The translations under genes were made by a program, and so were the position numbers. Positions 19,124 through 28,382 of a stretch of 64,000 nt of DNA are shown piece by piece. The stretch's first letter is position 1; each line of letters begins with the position of its first letter. The notes beneath the pieces were generated by a model. It saw only the letters and a program-made list of their open reading frames with translations, was not told where the DNA came from and searched no databases. Origin of the DNA: Citrobacter sp. Res13-Sevr-PEB04-36 (GTDB lineage: Bacteria; Pseudomonadota; Gammaproteobacteria; Enterobacterales; Enterobacteriaceae); the NCBI RefSeq assembly GCF_015672735.1, contig NZ_JADABY010000014.1, forward strand, positions 62,001-126,000, in the 5' to 3' direction.

Positions 19124-21867
19124 CACACCTGGCGCTGGTTCCCGTTCCTCCCGTGGCGCACCTTGACGGCGTGAGTCAGCATTACGGGAAAACGGTAGCG
19201 CTGAACACTATCACGCTGGATATCCCTGCCCGCTGCATGGTGGGGTTGATTGGCCCGGACGGCGTCGGCAAGTCGAGCCTGCTGTCGCTTATCTCCGGTG
19301 CGCGGGTGATTGGGCACGGAAACGTGATGGTGCTGGGCGGCGATATGCGCGATCCGAAGCACCGTCGCGATGTCTGCCCGCGCATTGCCTGGATGCCGCA
19401 GGGGTTGGGGAAAAACCTGTATCACACGCTGTCGGTATACGAAAACGTTGATTTCTTCGCCCGACTGTTTGGACATGACAAAGCCGAGCGCGAGGCGCGT
19501 ATTACCGAGTTGTTGAACAGCACGGGACTGGCACCGTTTCGCGATCGTCCTGCCGGGAAGCTCTCCGGCGGGATGAAACAAAAGCTGGGGCTGTGCTGTG
19601 CGCTAATCCACGACCCGGAGCTATTGATTCTTGATGAGCCTACCACCGGGGTTGATCCGCTCTCCCGCGCGCAGTTCTGGGAGCTGATTAACAATATCCG
19701 GCAGCGTCAGACCAATATGAGCGTGCTGGTCGCCACCGCGTACATGGAAGAGGCAGAACGCTTTGACTGGCTGGTGGCGATGAACGCCGGAGAAGTGTTA
19801 GCCACCGGGAGTGCGCAGCAACTGCGCGAACAAACGGGCACACACACGCTGGAGCAGGCGTTTATTGCCCTGTTACCCGAAGCTCAGCGTCAGGCGCACA
19901 AGCCGGTCGTTATCCCGCCCTATCACGCTGAGCAGGAAGAGGTAGCCATTGAGGCGAAAGATCTGACCATGCGCTTCGGCAAGTTCGTTGCCGTTGACCA
20001 CGTTAACTTCCGCATCCCCCGCGGGGAGATCTTCGGCTTTCTTGGCTCCAACGGTTGTGGTAAATCCACCACCATGAAGATGCTCACCGGACTGCTGCCT
20101 GCAAGCGAAGGTGAGGCATGGCTATTTGGGCAAGCGGTTGACCCAAAGAACATCGAGACCCGCCGCCGGGTGGGTTATATGTCGCAGGCATTCTCGCTCT
20201 ACAGCGAGCTGACGGTGCGACAAAACCTCGAACTCCACGCGCGTTTGTTTCATATTCCCGAGGCGGAAATCCCCGGTCGCGTAAAAGAGATGAGCGAGCG
20301 CTTTATGCTGACTGATGTCGAGGACATGCTGCCTGGCGCATTACCGCTAGGGATCCGTCAGCGACTGTCGTTGGCGGTGGCGGTGATCCATCGCCCGGAA
20401 ATGTTAATACTTGATGAGCCGACTTCCGGCGTCGATCCGGTGGCGAGGGACATGTTCTGGCAGCTGATGGTTGACCTGTCGCGTCAGGATAAAGTGACTA
20501 TTTTTATCTCCACCCACTTTATGAACGAAGCAGAGCGCTGCGACCGGATGTCGCTGATGCACGCCGGAAAAGTGCTCGCCAGCGGTACGCCGCAGGAGCT
20601 GGTGAAGCAGCGTGGTGCCGCCAGCCTGGAAGAGGCGTTTATCTCCTGGTTACAGGAAGCAGCGGGTCCGACTTCCGTTGCACCGCTATCCCCCGCGGAT
20701 GTGCCAACCGAGCACCAACACAATAACCCCCCGCGCCAGGGATTTAGCTTGCGACGCCTGTTCAGCTACAGTCGCCGTGAAGCGCTGGAACTGCGGCGTG
20801 ACCCGGTACGCTCGACACTGGCGCTAATGGGTACGGTGATCCTGATGCTGATCATGGGCTATGGCATCAGCATGGACGTAGAAAACCTGCGTTTTTCGGT
20901 ACTCGATCGTGACCAGACTGTCAGCAGCCAGGCGTGGTCGCTGAACCTGGCGGGGTCACGCTATTTTATCGAGCAGCCGCCGCTGACCAGCTATGACGAA
21001 CTGGATACGAGGATGCGCTCGGGCGAGGTTGCGGTAGCGATAGAAATACCCCCGAATTTCGGCCGTGATATTGCGCGTGGAACGCCGGTAAAGATTGGCG
21101 TCTGGATCGATGGCGCGATGCCGAGTCGCGCTGAAACGGTACGAGGTTATGTGCAGGCGATGCATCAAGCCTGGCTGCAGGATGTGATAGCGCGTCAGCC
21201 CAATGCCCGTGGGCAGAATGGGCTGATGACCATTGAAACTCGCTATCGTTATAACCCGGATGTGAAGAGCCTGCCAGCGATTGTACCGGCGGTGATTCCG
21301 CTGCTGTTGATGATGATCCCGTCAATGCTTAGCGCCCTGAGCGTGGTACGGGAAAAAGAGCTGGGATCGATTATCAACCTGTACGTTACGCCGACCACCC
21401 GCAGCGAGTTTTTACTCGGTAAACAGCTGCCTTATATCGTGCTGGGGATGCTGAACTTCCTGCTGCTGTGCGCGCTGTCTGTGTTTGTGTTTGGCGTGCC
21501 GCATAAGGGCAGTTTTTTGACCCTGACCCTCGCCGCACTGCTGTACGTCACCATCGCAACCGGCCTTGGGTTGCTGATATCTACGTTTATGAAAAGTCAG
21601 ATTGCCGCCATTTTTGGTACGGCGATCATTACGTTAATACCGGCGACACAGTTTTCCGGGATGATTGATCCGGTGGCTTCTCTCGAAGGGCCGGGGAGGT
21701 GGATCGGTGAAATTTACCCGACCAGCCATTTTCTGACCATTGCGCGCGGCACGTTCTCAAAAGCGCTGGACCTGATGGATCTCTGGCCGCTGTTTATCCC
21801 GCTGGCGATCGCCATTCCGGTGGTGATTGGCCTGAGCGTATTGCTACTGAGAAAGCAGGAGGGGTGA
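19120..21867 (+). CDS. rbbA: RbbA, double ABC ATPase fused to an ABC-2 permease
   Basis: A 915-residue protein with two ABC domains (Walker A 'GPDGVGKSS' near residue 42 and 'GSNGCGKST' near 310; signatures 'LSGGMKQKL' and the divergent 'LGIRQRLSL'; Walker B '[13 protein letters not shown]' and '[13 protein letters not shown]'). An ABC-2 permease with about six membrane spans follows in the C-terminal 370 residues. In E. coli it is described as ribosome-associated, with ATPase activity stimulated by ribosomes. The gene setting and permease half suggest an exporter with YhiI and YhhJ; both views are recorded. It overlaps its neighbours by a few bases. Confidence 0.92.
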   Translation: MTHLALVPVPPVAHLDGVSQHYGKTVALNTITLDIPARCMVGLIGPDGVGKSSLLSLISGARVIGHGNVMVLGGDMRDPKHRRDVCPRIAWMPQGLGKNLYHTLSVYENVDFFARLFGHDKAEREARITELLNSTGLAPFRDRPAGKLSGGMKQKLGLCCALIHDPELLILDEPTTGVDPLSRAQFWELINNIRQRQTNMSVLVATAYMEEAERFDWLVAMNAGEVLATGSAQQLREQTGTHTLEQAFIALLPEAQRQAHKPVVIPPYHAEQEEVAIEAKDLTMRFGKFVAVDHVNFRIPRGEIFGFLGSNGCGKSTTMKMLTGLLPASEGEAWLFGQAVDPKNIETRRRVGYMSQAFSLYSELTVRQNLELHARLFHIPEAEIPGRVKEMSERFMLTDVEDMLPGALPLGIRQRLSLAVAVIHRPEMLILDEPTSGVDPVARDMFWQLMVDLSRQDKVTIFISTHFMNEAERCDRMSLMHAGKVLASGTPQELVKQRGAASLEEAFISWLQEAAGPTSVAPLSPADVPTEHQHNNPPRQGFSLRRLFSYSRREALELRRDPVRSTLALMGTVILMLIMGYGISMDVENLRFSVLDRDQTVSSQAWSLNLAGSRYFIEQPPLTSYDELDTRMRSGEVAVAIEIPPNFGRDIARGTPVKIGVWIDGAMPSRAETVRGYVQAMHQAWLQDVIARQPNARGQNGLMTIETRYRYNPDVKSLPAIVPAVIPLLLMMIPSMLSALSVVREKELGSIINLYVTPTTRSEFLLGKQLPYIVLGMLNFLLLCALSVFVFGVPHKGSFLTLTLAALLYVTIATGLGLLISTFMKSQIAAIFGTAIITLIPATQFSGMIDPVASLEGPGRWIGEIYPTSHFLTIARGTFSKALDLMDLWPLFIPLAIAIPVVIGLSVLLLRKQEG

Positions 21868-22991
21868 TGCGCCGATTACGCAATATTTATAACCTTGGTA
21901 TCAAAGAGTTGCGAAGCCTACTGGGCGATAAAGCGATGCTGACGCTGATCGTCTTCGCTTTCACGGTTTCAGTCTACTCCTCTGCCACCGTGCTGCCGGG
22001 TTCGCTGCATCTTGCGCCGATCGCCATTGCTGATATGGACCAGTCGCAGCTGTCGAATCGCATCGTGAACAGTTTCTACCGACCGTGGTTTTTACCGCCG
22101 GAAATGATCACTGCCGATGAAATGGATGCCGGTCTGGATGCTGGTCGCTATACCTTTGCTGTCAATATTCCACCTGATTTTCAGCGTGATGTGCTGGCAG
22201 GACGACAGCCGGATATCCAGGTCAACGTGGACGCCACGCGGATGAGTCAGGCCTTTACCGGCAACAGCTATATCCAAAATATCATCAGTGGCGAGGTGAA
22301 CAGCTTTGTGGCGCGTTACCGTGATAACAGCGAGCCGCCGGTGGCGCTGGAAATGCGTATGCGCTTTAACCCGAACCTGGAACCTGCCCGCTTTGGCGCG
22401 GTGATGGCGATTATCAACAACATCACCATGCTGGCGATTGTGCTCACCGGGTCGGCGCTGATCCGCGAGCGCGAACACGGGACGATAGAACATCTACTGG
22501 TCATGCCGGTGACGCCGTTTGAGATCATGATGGCAAAAATCTGGTCGATGGGGCTGGTGGTGCTGGTCGTTTCCGGTCTGTCGCTGATGCTGATGGTGAA
22601 GGGCGTGCTTGGCGTGCCGATTGAAGGCTCAGTCCCGCTGTTTATGCTGGGTGTGGCACTGAGCTTGTTTGCCACCACATCGATCGGTATTTTTATGGGT
22701 ACGCTGGCGCGTTCCATGCCGCAGTTGGGGCTGCTGATGATCCTGGTGCTGTTGCCGTTGCAGATGCTCTCCGGTGGCTCTACTCCGCGTGAAAGCATGC
22801 CGCAGGCGGTGCAGGACATCATGCTAACGATGCCGACCACCCACTTTGTTAGCCTCGCGCAAGCGATACTCTATCGCGGTGCTGGGTTTGGTATCGTCTG
22901 GCCGCAGTTCCTGACGCTACTGGCGATCGGCAGCGCGTTCTTTCTGGTTGCCTTACTGCGCTTCAGGAAGACGATTGGCACGATGGCGTAG
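21867..22991 (+). CDS. yhhJ: YhhJ, ABC-2 type transporter permease
   Basis: A 374-residue ABC-2 permease: one N-terminal span (about 22-42), a large periplasmic domain, and five further spans in the C-terminal half. 'MVGIVLTGSALIREREHGTIEHLL'-type residues (starting LAIVLTGSALIRERE) mark the family. ATG 21867 overlaps the rbbA stop and has AGGAGG 4 bp upstream; the GTG at 21864 would almost touch it. It pairs with the permease half of RbbA to make an exporter with YhiI. Confidence 0.92.
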   Translation: MRRLRNIYNLGIKELRSLLGDKAMLTLIVFAFTVSVYSSATVLPGSLHLAPIAIADMDQSQLSNRIVNSFYRPWFLPPEMITADEMDAGLDAGRYTFAVNIPPDFQRDVLAGRQPDIQVNVDATRMSQAFTGNSYIQNIISGEVNSFVARYRDNSEPPVALEMRMRFNPNLEPARFGAVMAIINNITMLAIVLTGSALIREREHGTIEHLLVMPVTPFEIMMAKIWSMGLVVLVVSGLSLMLMVKGVLGVPIEGSVPLFMLGVALSLFATTSIGIFMGTLARSMPQLGLLMILVLLPLQMLSGGSTPRESMPQAVQDIMLTMPTTHFVSLAQAILYRGAGFGIVWPQFLTLLAIGSAFFLVALLRFRKTIGTMA

Positions 22992-23027
22992 GTATCCTGC
23001 ATTGCCTGGCCTACAAACGGGAACGGA

Positions 23028-23065
23028 TGTAGGCTGGATAAGGCGCTGCCGCTATCCGGCAACGT
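23028..23065. repeat. REP unit between yhhJ and nikR
   Basis: A REP-type palindrome (TGTAGGCTGGATAAGGCG then GCCGCTATCCGGCAACG) lies between the convergent yhhJ and nikR, where REP units often act as mRNA stabilisers or attenuators. Confidence 0.75.
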
Positions 23066-23074
23066 AATGGACGA

Positions 23075-23482
<408 letters not shown>

Positions 23483-23525
23483 TTAACCTTACGATATAGC
23501 GCGATGGTGCACGGTGAGTGCGAAA

Positions 23526-24104
23526 TTACAGCCTTTGCACGGCATCGGCGGTCAATGTAAACGGCGTTGGCGTACACACGGCCAGGCTCAGGGTATCGAG
23601 CTGGCACTGGCTGACAGAGAGTGAGGACGTCAGGGTGGTGCTATCGACGCTGACAATTTGCCAGGCGCTGCCGCCACGCTGTTTAATGATGGCTTCCTTG
23701 CGCGTCCAGATGCGCCAGAATGCGGCCAGTTGTTGGTCCGGATGTTCCGCTTCTACCTCAGCATGTTCCCCCTGACTGAATACCGTATTTGCCAGCGTTT
23801 GCCAGTTATCACGCGGGCGCACGACTTCGATATCGCAGCCTACTTCCCCTTCATCGCTGAGCAGCAGGGCGATGTCATCGCCGCTGTGGCTGAGATTGAA
23901 CCACAGTGGCGTATCGGTTGAGAATGCTGGTTTTCCCTGCTCTCCGTAGACAATGTCAGGCAGGGGTGACAGGGCATGGGAAAGCAGCACGCGGCCAGCC
24001 AACCAGCGCGCGCGGTGCGCACCTTGCGGAGCCTGCTCATAGAGCGCGCGAGGCAGGATGCCGGAGCTTAAATCAGACACTTTCCCGAGAACAATCCGGT
24101 ACAT
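23526..24104 (-). CDS. acpT: AcpT, 4'-phosphopantetheinyl transferase
   Basis: A 192-residue Sfp-type transferase. It attaches phosphopantetheine from CoA to carrier proteins. The Mg2+ site and catalytic motif are visible in 'GCDIEVVRPRDNW' and 'FWRIWTRKEAIIKQRG'. In E. coli AcpT modifies special acyl-carrier proteins rather than the housekeeping one. It is upstream of nikR on the same strand. Confidence 0.9.
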   Translation of the reverse strand: MYRIVLGKVSDLSSGILPRALYEQAPQGAHRARWLAGRVLLSHALSPLPDIVYGEQGKPAFSTDTPLWFNLSHSGDDIALLLSDEGEVGCDIEVVRPRDNWQTLANTVFSQGEHAEVEAEHPDQQLAAFWRIWTRKEAIIKQRGGSAWQIVSVDSTTLTSSLSVSQCQLDTLSLAVCTPTPFTLTADAVQRL

Positions 24105-24167
24105 ATCAGGGCTAACCTTTAGTCATAATGGGGGTTGTGTACCATTCTTCACGTCTCTTTTGCAAGT

Positions 24168-25217
24168 TTATCCCGGTAATCGACTTTTCGGTCTGCCGGG
24201 GCCAAGCAAAATTGCCAGCTTGCTGCCACCTTTGGTGGTTTCCATCCAGATTTTACACACGCTGGTTAGTGGCACGGAAAGCAGCATGCCGACCGGGCCG
24301 AGCAGCCATCCCCACACCAGCAAGGAAAGGAAGACGACAAGTGTCGACAATCCTAAACGATGGCCCATCATACGCGGCTCAAGGATATTGCCAATCACCA
24401 TATGCACCACCAGAAACAGTGCGCCGACCAGCACGCATTCGTAAATCCCATTGAACAGCAGCGCCTGAAGCATGGGGGGGACGGCGGAAATAACGGAACC
24501 AATGTTGGGCACATAGTTTAGCAGGAATGCCAGCACGCCCCACATCAGAGCAAACTGAATGCCCATTAGCGCCAACCCCAGCCAGACGATAGCCCCGGTC
24601 CATAAGCTGAGCAATGTTTTTAGCGCCAGATAGTGAGATACACCCTTCAATGCGCGATGCAGACCCGCAATATGGATCTGCGGATTATTCAGCGCAAAGC
24701 GCAGCTTGTAAGGAACATGGCGCACCTCAAACAGCATAAACACCACCGTCATCACCAGCAGGAAAACGCTGGCCATTGCGCCGGAAAGGCTGGTCATCAG
24801 CGTGGTTGTGAAGGTCATCAGCTTGTCGGAGTCGATACGTTGCAGTAAACGTTCTGGCGACATGTGCAGGTTAAGAAAGGGCACCATCTCTTGCACATAG
24901 AGGACTTTGCGCGTCAGCTCCTTATTGTACTTTGGCAGCATGTCCATGAATTCGGTGATTGAAGACGCGAGGACGCCCACCAGCGCGGTGAGAACAAACA
25001 GCATCACCACCACCACCAGCGTAATGGCAATCGGGCGACGCAGCCCTCGGCGAATAAACCATGTCACCAGCGGGTTTAGTACGATGGCAAAAAAGAGGGC
25101 CAGCAGCAGCTGCACAATAATATCGGCGGCCGCGTGAATGCCTGCGAGGATAACCACCAGGGCGGCCAGTTTGAGCAAAATATGCAAACCTGTTTTATCA
25201 GGTTGAGCGCTTGTCAT
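24168..25217 (-). CDS. yhhT: YhhT, AI-2E family membrane transporter
   Basis: A 349-residue inner-membrane protein of the AI-2 exporter/PerM family, with about seven or eight spans and the conserved 'LVHMVIGNILEPRMMGHRLGLS'-type segment (IEP near the C-terminal third). Family members are permeases or antiporters for small molecules. The role of YhhT is not established. It reads with acpT; yhhS is divergent on its other side. Confidence 0.92.
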   Translation of the reverse strand: MTSAQPDKTGLHILLKLAALVVILAGIHAAADIIVQLLLALFFAIVLNPLVTWFIRRGLRRPIAITLVVVVMLFVLTALVGVLASSITEFMDMLPKYNKELTRKVLYVQEMVPFLNLHMSPERLLQRIDSDKLMTFTTTLMTSLSGAMASVFLLVMTVVFMLFEVRHVPYKLRFALNNPQIHIAGLHRALKGVSHYLALKTLLSLWTGAIVWLGLALMGIQFALMWGVLAFLLNYVPNIGSVISAVPPMLQALLFNGIYECVLVGALFLVVHMVIGNILEPRMMGHRLGLSTLVVFLSLLVWGWLLGPVGMLLSVPLTSVCKIWMETTKGGSKLAILLGPGRPKSRLPG

Positions 25218-25349
25218 GTGTTCTTCCTTTTTACGTTTTGCTCTAAGTGTAGCGGCTGGCTTGCGACCTATATTCCTAATCTGCCTGCTGATTTCTGCCC
25301 GACAACATGATAGAAATGAAACACTGTTGTAAAAATGTGGTGACCCTCC

Positions 25350-26567
25350 ATGCCCGAACCCGTCGCTGAACCGGCGCTTAACGGATTACGTCTCAATCTG
25401 CGCATTGTCTCGGTGGTGATGTTTAACTTCGCCAGCTACCTGACTATCGGCTTACCGCTCGCGGTGTTGCCTGGCTATGTCCATGATGTCATGGGCTTTA
25501 GCGCCTTCTGGGCTGGGCTTGTGATCAGCCTGCAGTATTTCGCCACCTTGTTGAGTCGCCCACATGCGGGGCGATACGCTGACCTGCTGGGGCCGAAAAA
25601 GATTGTCGTGTTCGGGCTGTGCGGCTGTTTTTTAAGTGGCCTGGGTTATTTGCTGGCGGGAACAACCAGCGACTGGCCGATGGTGAGCCTGCTGTTGCTG
25701 TGCCTCGGGCGCGTGATTCTGGGGATTGGGCAAAGTTTTGCCGGTACCGGTTCAACGCTGTGGGGCGTGGGTGTGGTGGGCTCAATACACATTGGGCGGG
25801 TGATTTCATGGAACGGCATCGTTACCTACGGGGCGATGGCAATAGGCGCGCCGCTGGGCGTGCTGTGTTACGCCTGGGGTGGTTTGCAGGGACTGGCGTT
25901 GACCATCATGGCGGTGGCTCTGTTAGCAATACTGTTGGCGCTGCCACGTCCGGCGGTGAAGGCCAGCAAGGGTAAACCGATGCCGTTTCGCGCGGTGCTC
26001 GGGCGCGTCTGGTTGTACGGCATGGCGCTGGCGTTGGCTTCCGCTGGTTTTGGGGTGATCGCCACCTTTATCACGCTGTTTTATGACGCCAAAGGCTGGG
26101 ACGGCGCGGCATTCGCACTGACGCTGTTCAGCTGTACGTTTGTCGGGACCCGCCTGTTATTCCCAAACGGTATTAACCGCTTAGGCGGGCTAAATGTGGC
26201 GATGATCTGCTTTAGCGTGGAAATTGTAGGGCTACTACTGGTGGGGATGGCGGATATGCCATGGATGGCGAAAGTGGGTGTTCTGCTGGCAGGCGCGGGG
26301 TTCTCGTTGGTGTTCCCGGCGCTGGGCGTGGTGGCGGTAAAAGCGGTGCCGCAGCAGAATCAGGGCGCTGCGCTGGCGACCTACACGGTATTTATGGATC
26401 TCTCTCTGGGGATAACCGGGCCGCTGGCGGGACTGGTGATGACGTGGGCGGGCGTGCCGGTTATCTATCTTGCGGCAGCCGGGCTTGTGGCGGTGGCGTT
26501 ATTGCTGACCTGGCGATTAAAAAAACGGCCCCCGGAGGACTCTACGGAGGCCGTGTCATCGTCTTAA
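25350..26567 (+). CDS. yhhS: YhhS, major facilitator superfamily transporter
   Basis: A 405-residue MFS protein with 12 predicted spans and the loop 2-3 motif 'SRPHAGRYADLLGPKKIV'. In E. coli it has been linked to arabinose and drug (glyphosate) efflux when overexpressed, but its natural substrate is unclear. The last codons contain the terminator for the convergent dcrB. Confidence 0.92.
   Translation: MPEPVAEPALNGLRLNLRIVSVVMFNFASYLTIGLPLAVLPGYVHDVMGFSAFWAGLVISLQYFATLLSRPHAGRYADLLGPKKIVVFGLCGCFLSGLGYLLAGTTSDWPMVSLLLLCLGRVILGIGQSFAGTGSTLWGVGVVGSIHIGRVISWNGIVTYGAMAIGAPLGVLCYAWGGLQGLALTIMAVALLAILLALPRPAVKASKGKPMPFRAVLGRVWLYGMALALASAGFGVIATFITLFYDAKGWDGAAFALTLFSCTFVGTRLLFPNGINRLGGLNVAMICFSVEIVGLLLVGMADMPWMAKVGVLLAGAGFSLVFPALGVVAVKAVPQQNQGAALATYTVFMDLSLGITGPLAGLVMTWAGVPVIYLAAAGLVAVALLLTWRLKKRPPEDSTEAVSSS
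26518..26554 (-). terminator. dcrB terminator embedded in the 3' end of yhhS
   Basis: On the minus strand ACGGCC (26554-26549) and its flank pair with GGCCGT (26530-26525), followed by a run of seven T (26524-26518). It lies 17 bp past the dcrB stop but inside the final codons of yhhS (stop at 26567). Confidence 0.8.
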
Positions 26568-26570
26568 CAG

Positions 26571-27128
26571 TTACTGGATAACCAGTGTGTTAATGATGTT
26601 TTCTGCAGCCGTCTGCGCTTTCTGCTGATCGTCTGCAGGCAGCGTGATCTGCAGGGTCAGCAGTTGGTTATCCACTTTACCCAGCACCACGGAAGAGTAA
26701 GCGGTCTGGCCTTTGGCGGAGATAATGCTGTCTAGCTGCTGCAGGGTATGGCCCTTCAACTCAATTGACTTGTTGGTCACGACCTGCAGCTGCGGATCGC
26801 GGCTACGCTGCTGATCTTCCAGTCGTTTTGCCAGCACGGTCAGGTCTTCACTGGTGTCATCACCGACAATCACAATTACTGCTTTCTGGCCGGTTGCGTC
26901 AGAATACACGTGCATATTGTTGGCCTGAGTGCCCAGCTTGCCGCTCTGATCGGTCATATCCGCTGGCAGGGAAAAACTGAGCTTGCCGTCCAGCAGGCTG
27001 ACCGGTTGTCCGGTTGCATTACTTTCTGCGGCAGCACCCTCGGCTGGCGCTTTTGTATCGCTATTATCACAGGCCGCAAGCCCCATAACCAGCAGGCCAA
27101 TACCGACATATTTAACCAGATTGCGCAT
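26571..27128 (-). CDS. dcrB: DcrB, periplasmic lipoprotein
   Basis: A 185-residue lipoprotein: signal '[20 protein letters not shown]' with the lipobox LAAC, Cys20 as the lipidated residue, and a mature PsbP-like domain. E. coli DcrB is needed for DNA uptake by phages C1 and C6, and it affects lipoprotein and membrane homeostasis with YciB. I chose ATG 27128 because AAGGAAGAAG is upstream and the lipobox then has the right spacing; an upstream frame adds 18 residues and is rejected. Confidence 0.92.
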   Translation of the reverse strand: MRNLVKYVGIGLLVMGLAACDNSDTKAPAEGAAAESNATGQPVSLLDGKLSFSLPADMTDQSGKLGTQANNMHVYSDATGQKAVIVIVGDDTSEDLTVLAKRLEDQQRSRDPQLQVVTNKSIELKGHTLQQLDSIISAKGQTAYSSVVLGKVDNQLLTLQITLPADDQQKAQTAAENIINTLVIQ

Positions 27129-27200
27129 TGACTTCTTCCTTTCGATAAACGGCCATAACGGCTCATTCGTCCATCTTATCACAACTCGGAAAATGAACCT

Positions 27201-27866
27201 TTAACTCGTCTGCAATGCAGCGATTTCGGATTTATCTGCCAGCCTTTTCAGTAACATATTCAGTAACACACCGTACATCGGCAGGAAGAAAATAATACTG
27301 ATCAGCACCTTGAAACAGTAATCGACCAGCGCGATTTCCATCCAGTGCTCGGCCATAAAGGCATCCGGGCTACGCCAGAAAGCGATAAAGAAGAAGGCCA
27401 GCGTATCACTGATGTTGCCAAACAGCGTGGAGGCGGTAGGTGCGAGCCACCAGCGGCGGTTTTGACGCAGGCGGTTAAAGACGTGCACATCCAGAATTTG
27501 ACCCAGCGCGTAGGCCATAAAGCTGGCGGCGGCGATACGGGCGACAAACAGATTAAAGTGCAGCAGCGCGTCAAATCCTTGCCAGGACCCCATATAAAAC
27601 AGCGCGGAAACCCCATAGGAGATCAACAGCGCAGGGATCATGACCGCAAAAATGATGCGTCGTGCCAGCGGTGCGCCAAAAATGCGTACGGTCAGGTCGG
27701 TAGCGAGGAAAATAAACGGAAAGCTAAAGGCGCCCCATGTGGTATGGAAACCGAAGATGGTGATCGGCAGTTGCACCAGATAGTTGCTGGATGTGATCAC
27801 CAGCAGATGGAATAGCGATAGCCAGAACAACGCTTTTACGCGCTGAGTTTGTGTAAACGGAGTCAT
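27201..27866 (-). CDS. yhhQ: YhhQ, queuosine-precursor transporter
   Basis: A 221-residue inner-membrane protein with about six spans ('LFWLSLFHLLVITSSNYLVQLP' at the N terminus). YhhQ takes up preQ0 and preQ1 for queuosine tRNA modification. It precedes dcrB on the same strand and is divergent from tusA. Confidence 0.93.
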   Translation of the reverse strand: MTPFTQTQRVKALFWLSLFHLLVITSSNYLVQLPITIFGFHTTWGAFSFPFIFLATDLTVRIFGAPLARRIIFAVMIPALLISYGVSALFYMGSWQGFDALLHFNLFVARIAAASFMAYALGQILDVHVFNRLRQNRRWWLAPTASTLFGNISDTLAFFFIAFWRSPDAFMAEHWMEIALVDYCFKVLISIIFFLPMYGVLLNMLLKRLADKSEIAALQTS

Positions 27867-28035
27867 ATTGTACCTTTTTAGTCAACAATTGGGGTGAGGG
27901 AACCCAATAAAACGGTCGCATGATACTGCTTTAACGAGGCTTTGCAATGGTTGTTTTTCACGCAATCGTTAACCTGATTGGCTTACTGACCAACAGAGCG
28001 TAAAATAATGCCGTTTTTTAATGAACGAGACAACG

Positions 28036-28281
28036 ATGAGCGATTTGTTTACCTCTCCCGACCATACCCTTGATGCTCAGGGGCTGCGCTGCCCGGAACC
28101 GGTGATGATGGTGCGTAAAACTGTGCGCGGCATGCAGGCCGGTGAAACGCTGCTGATTGTCGCGGACGATCCGGCGACAACCCGCGACATTCCCGGCTTT
28201 TGTACGTTTATGGAACATGAGCTGGTGGCAAAAGAGACCGACTCTTTGCCGTACCGCTATTTAGTGCGCAAAGGTCAGTAA
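28036..28281 (+). CDS. tusA: TusA, sulfur carrier for tRNA thiolation
   Basis: An 81-residue SirA/TusA protein. The active Cys is in '[15 protein letters not shown]' with the CPxP motif. TusA receives persulfide sulfur from IscS and passes it to TusBCD for 2-thiouridine in tRNA wobble positions. I chose ATG 28036, which matches family length, over ATG 28021. Confidence 0.95.
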   Translation: MSDLFTSPDHTLDAQGLRCPEPVMMVRKTVRGMQAGETLLIVADDPATTRDIPGFCTFMEHELVAKETDSLPYRYLVRKGQ

Positions 28282-28288
28282 TCTTGTT

Positions 28289-28371
28289 TGCCGGATGGCG
28301 GCGCAAGCGCCTAATCCGGCCTACGAATGACGAACAGCCGGTAGGCCTGATAAGCAAAGCGCCATCAGGCG
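28289..28371. repeat. BIME (two REP units) between tusA and zntA
   Basis: TGCCGGATGGCGGCG...CTAATCCGGC (28289-28325) and GTAGGCCTGATAAGC...GCCATCAGGCG (28341-28371) are two oppositely oriented REP units between convergent genes. Confidence 0.85.
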
Positions 28372-28382
28372 AGAAACAGGTA

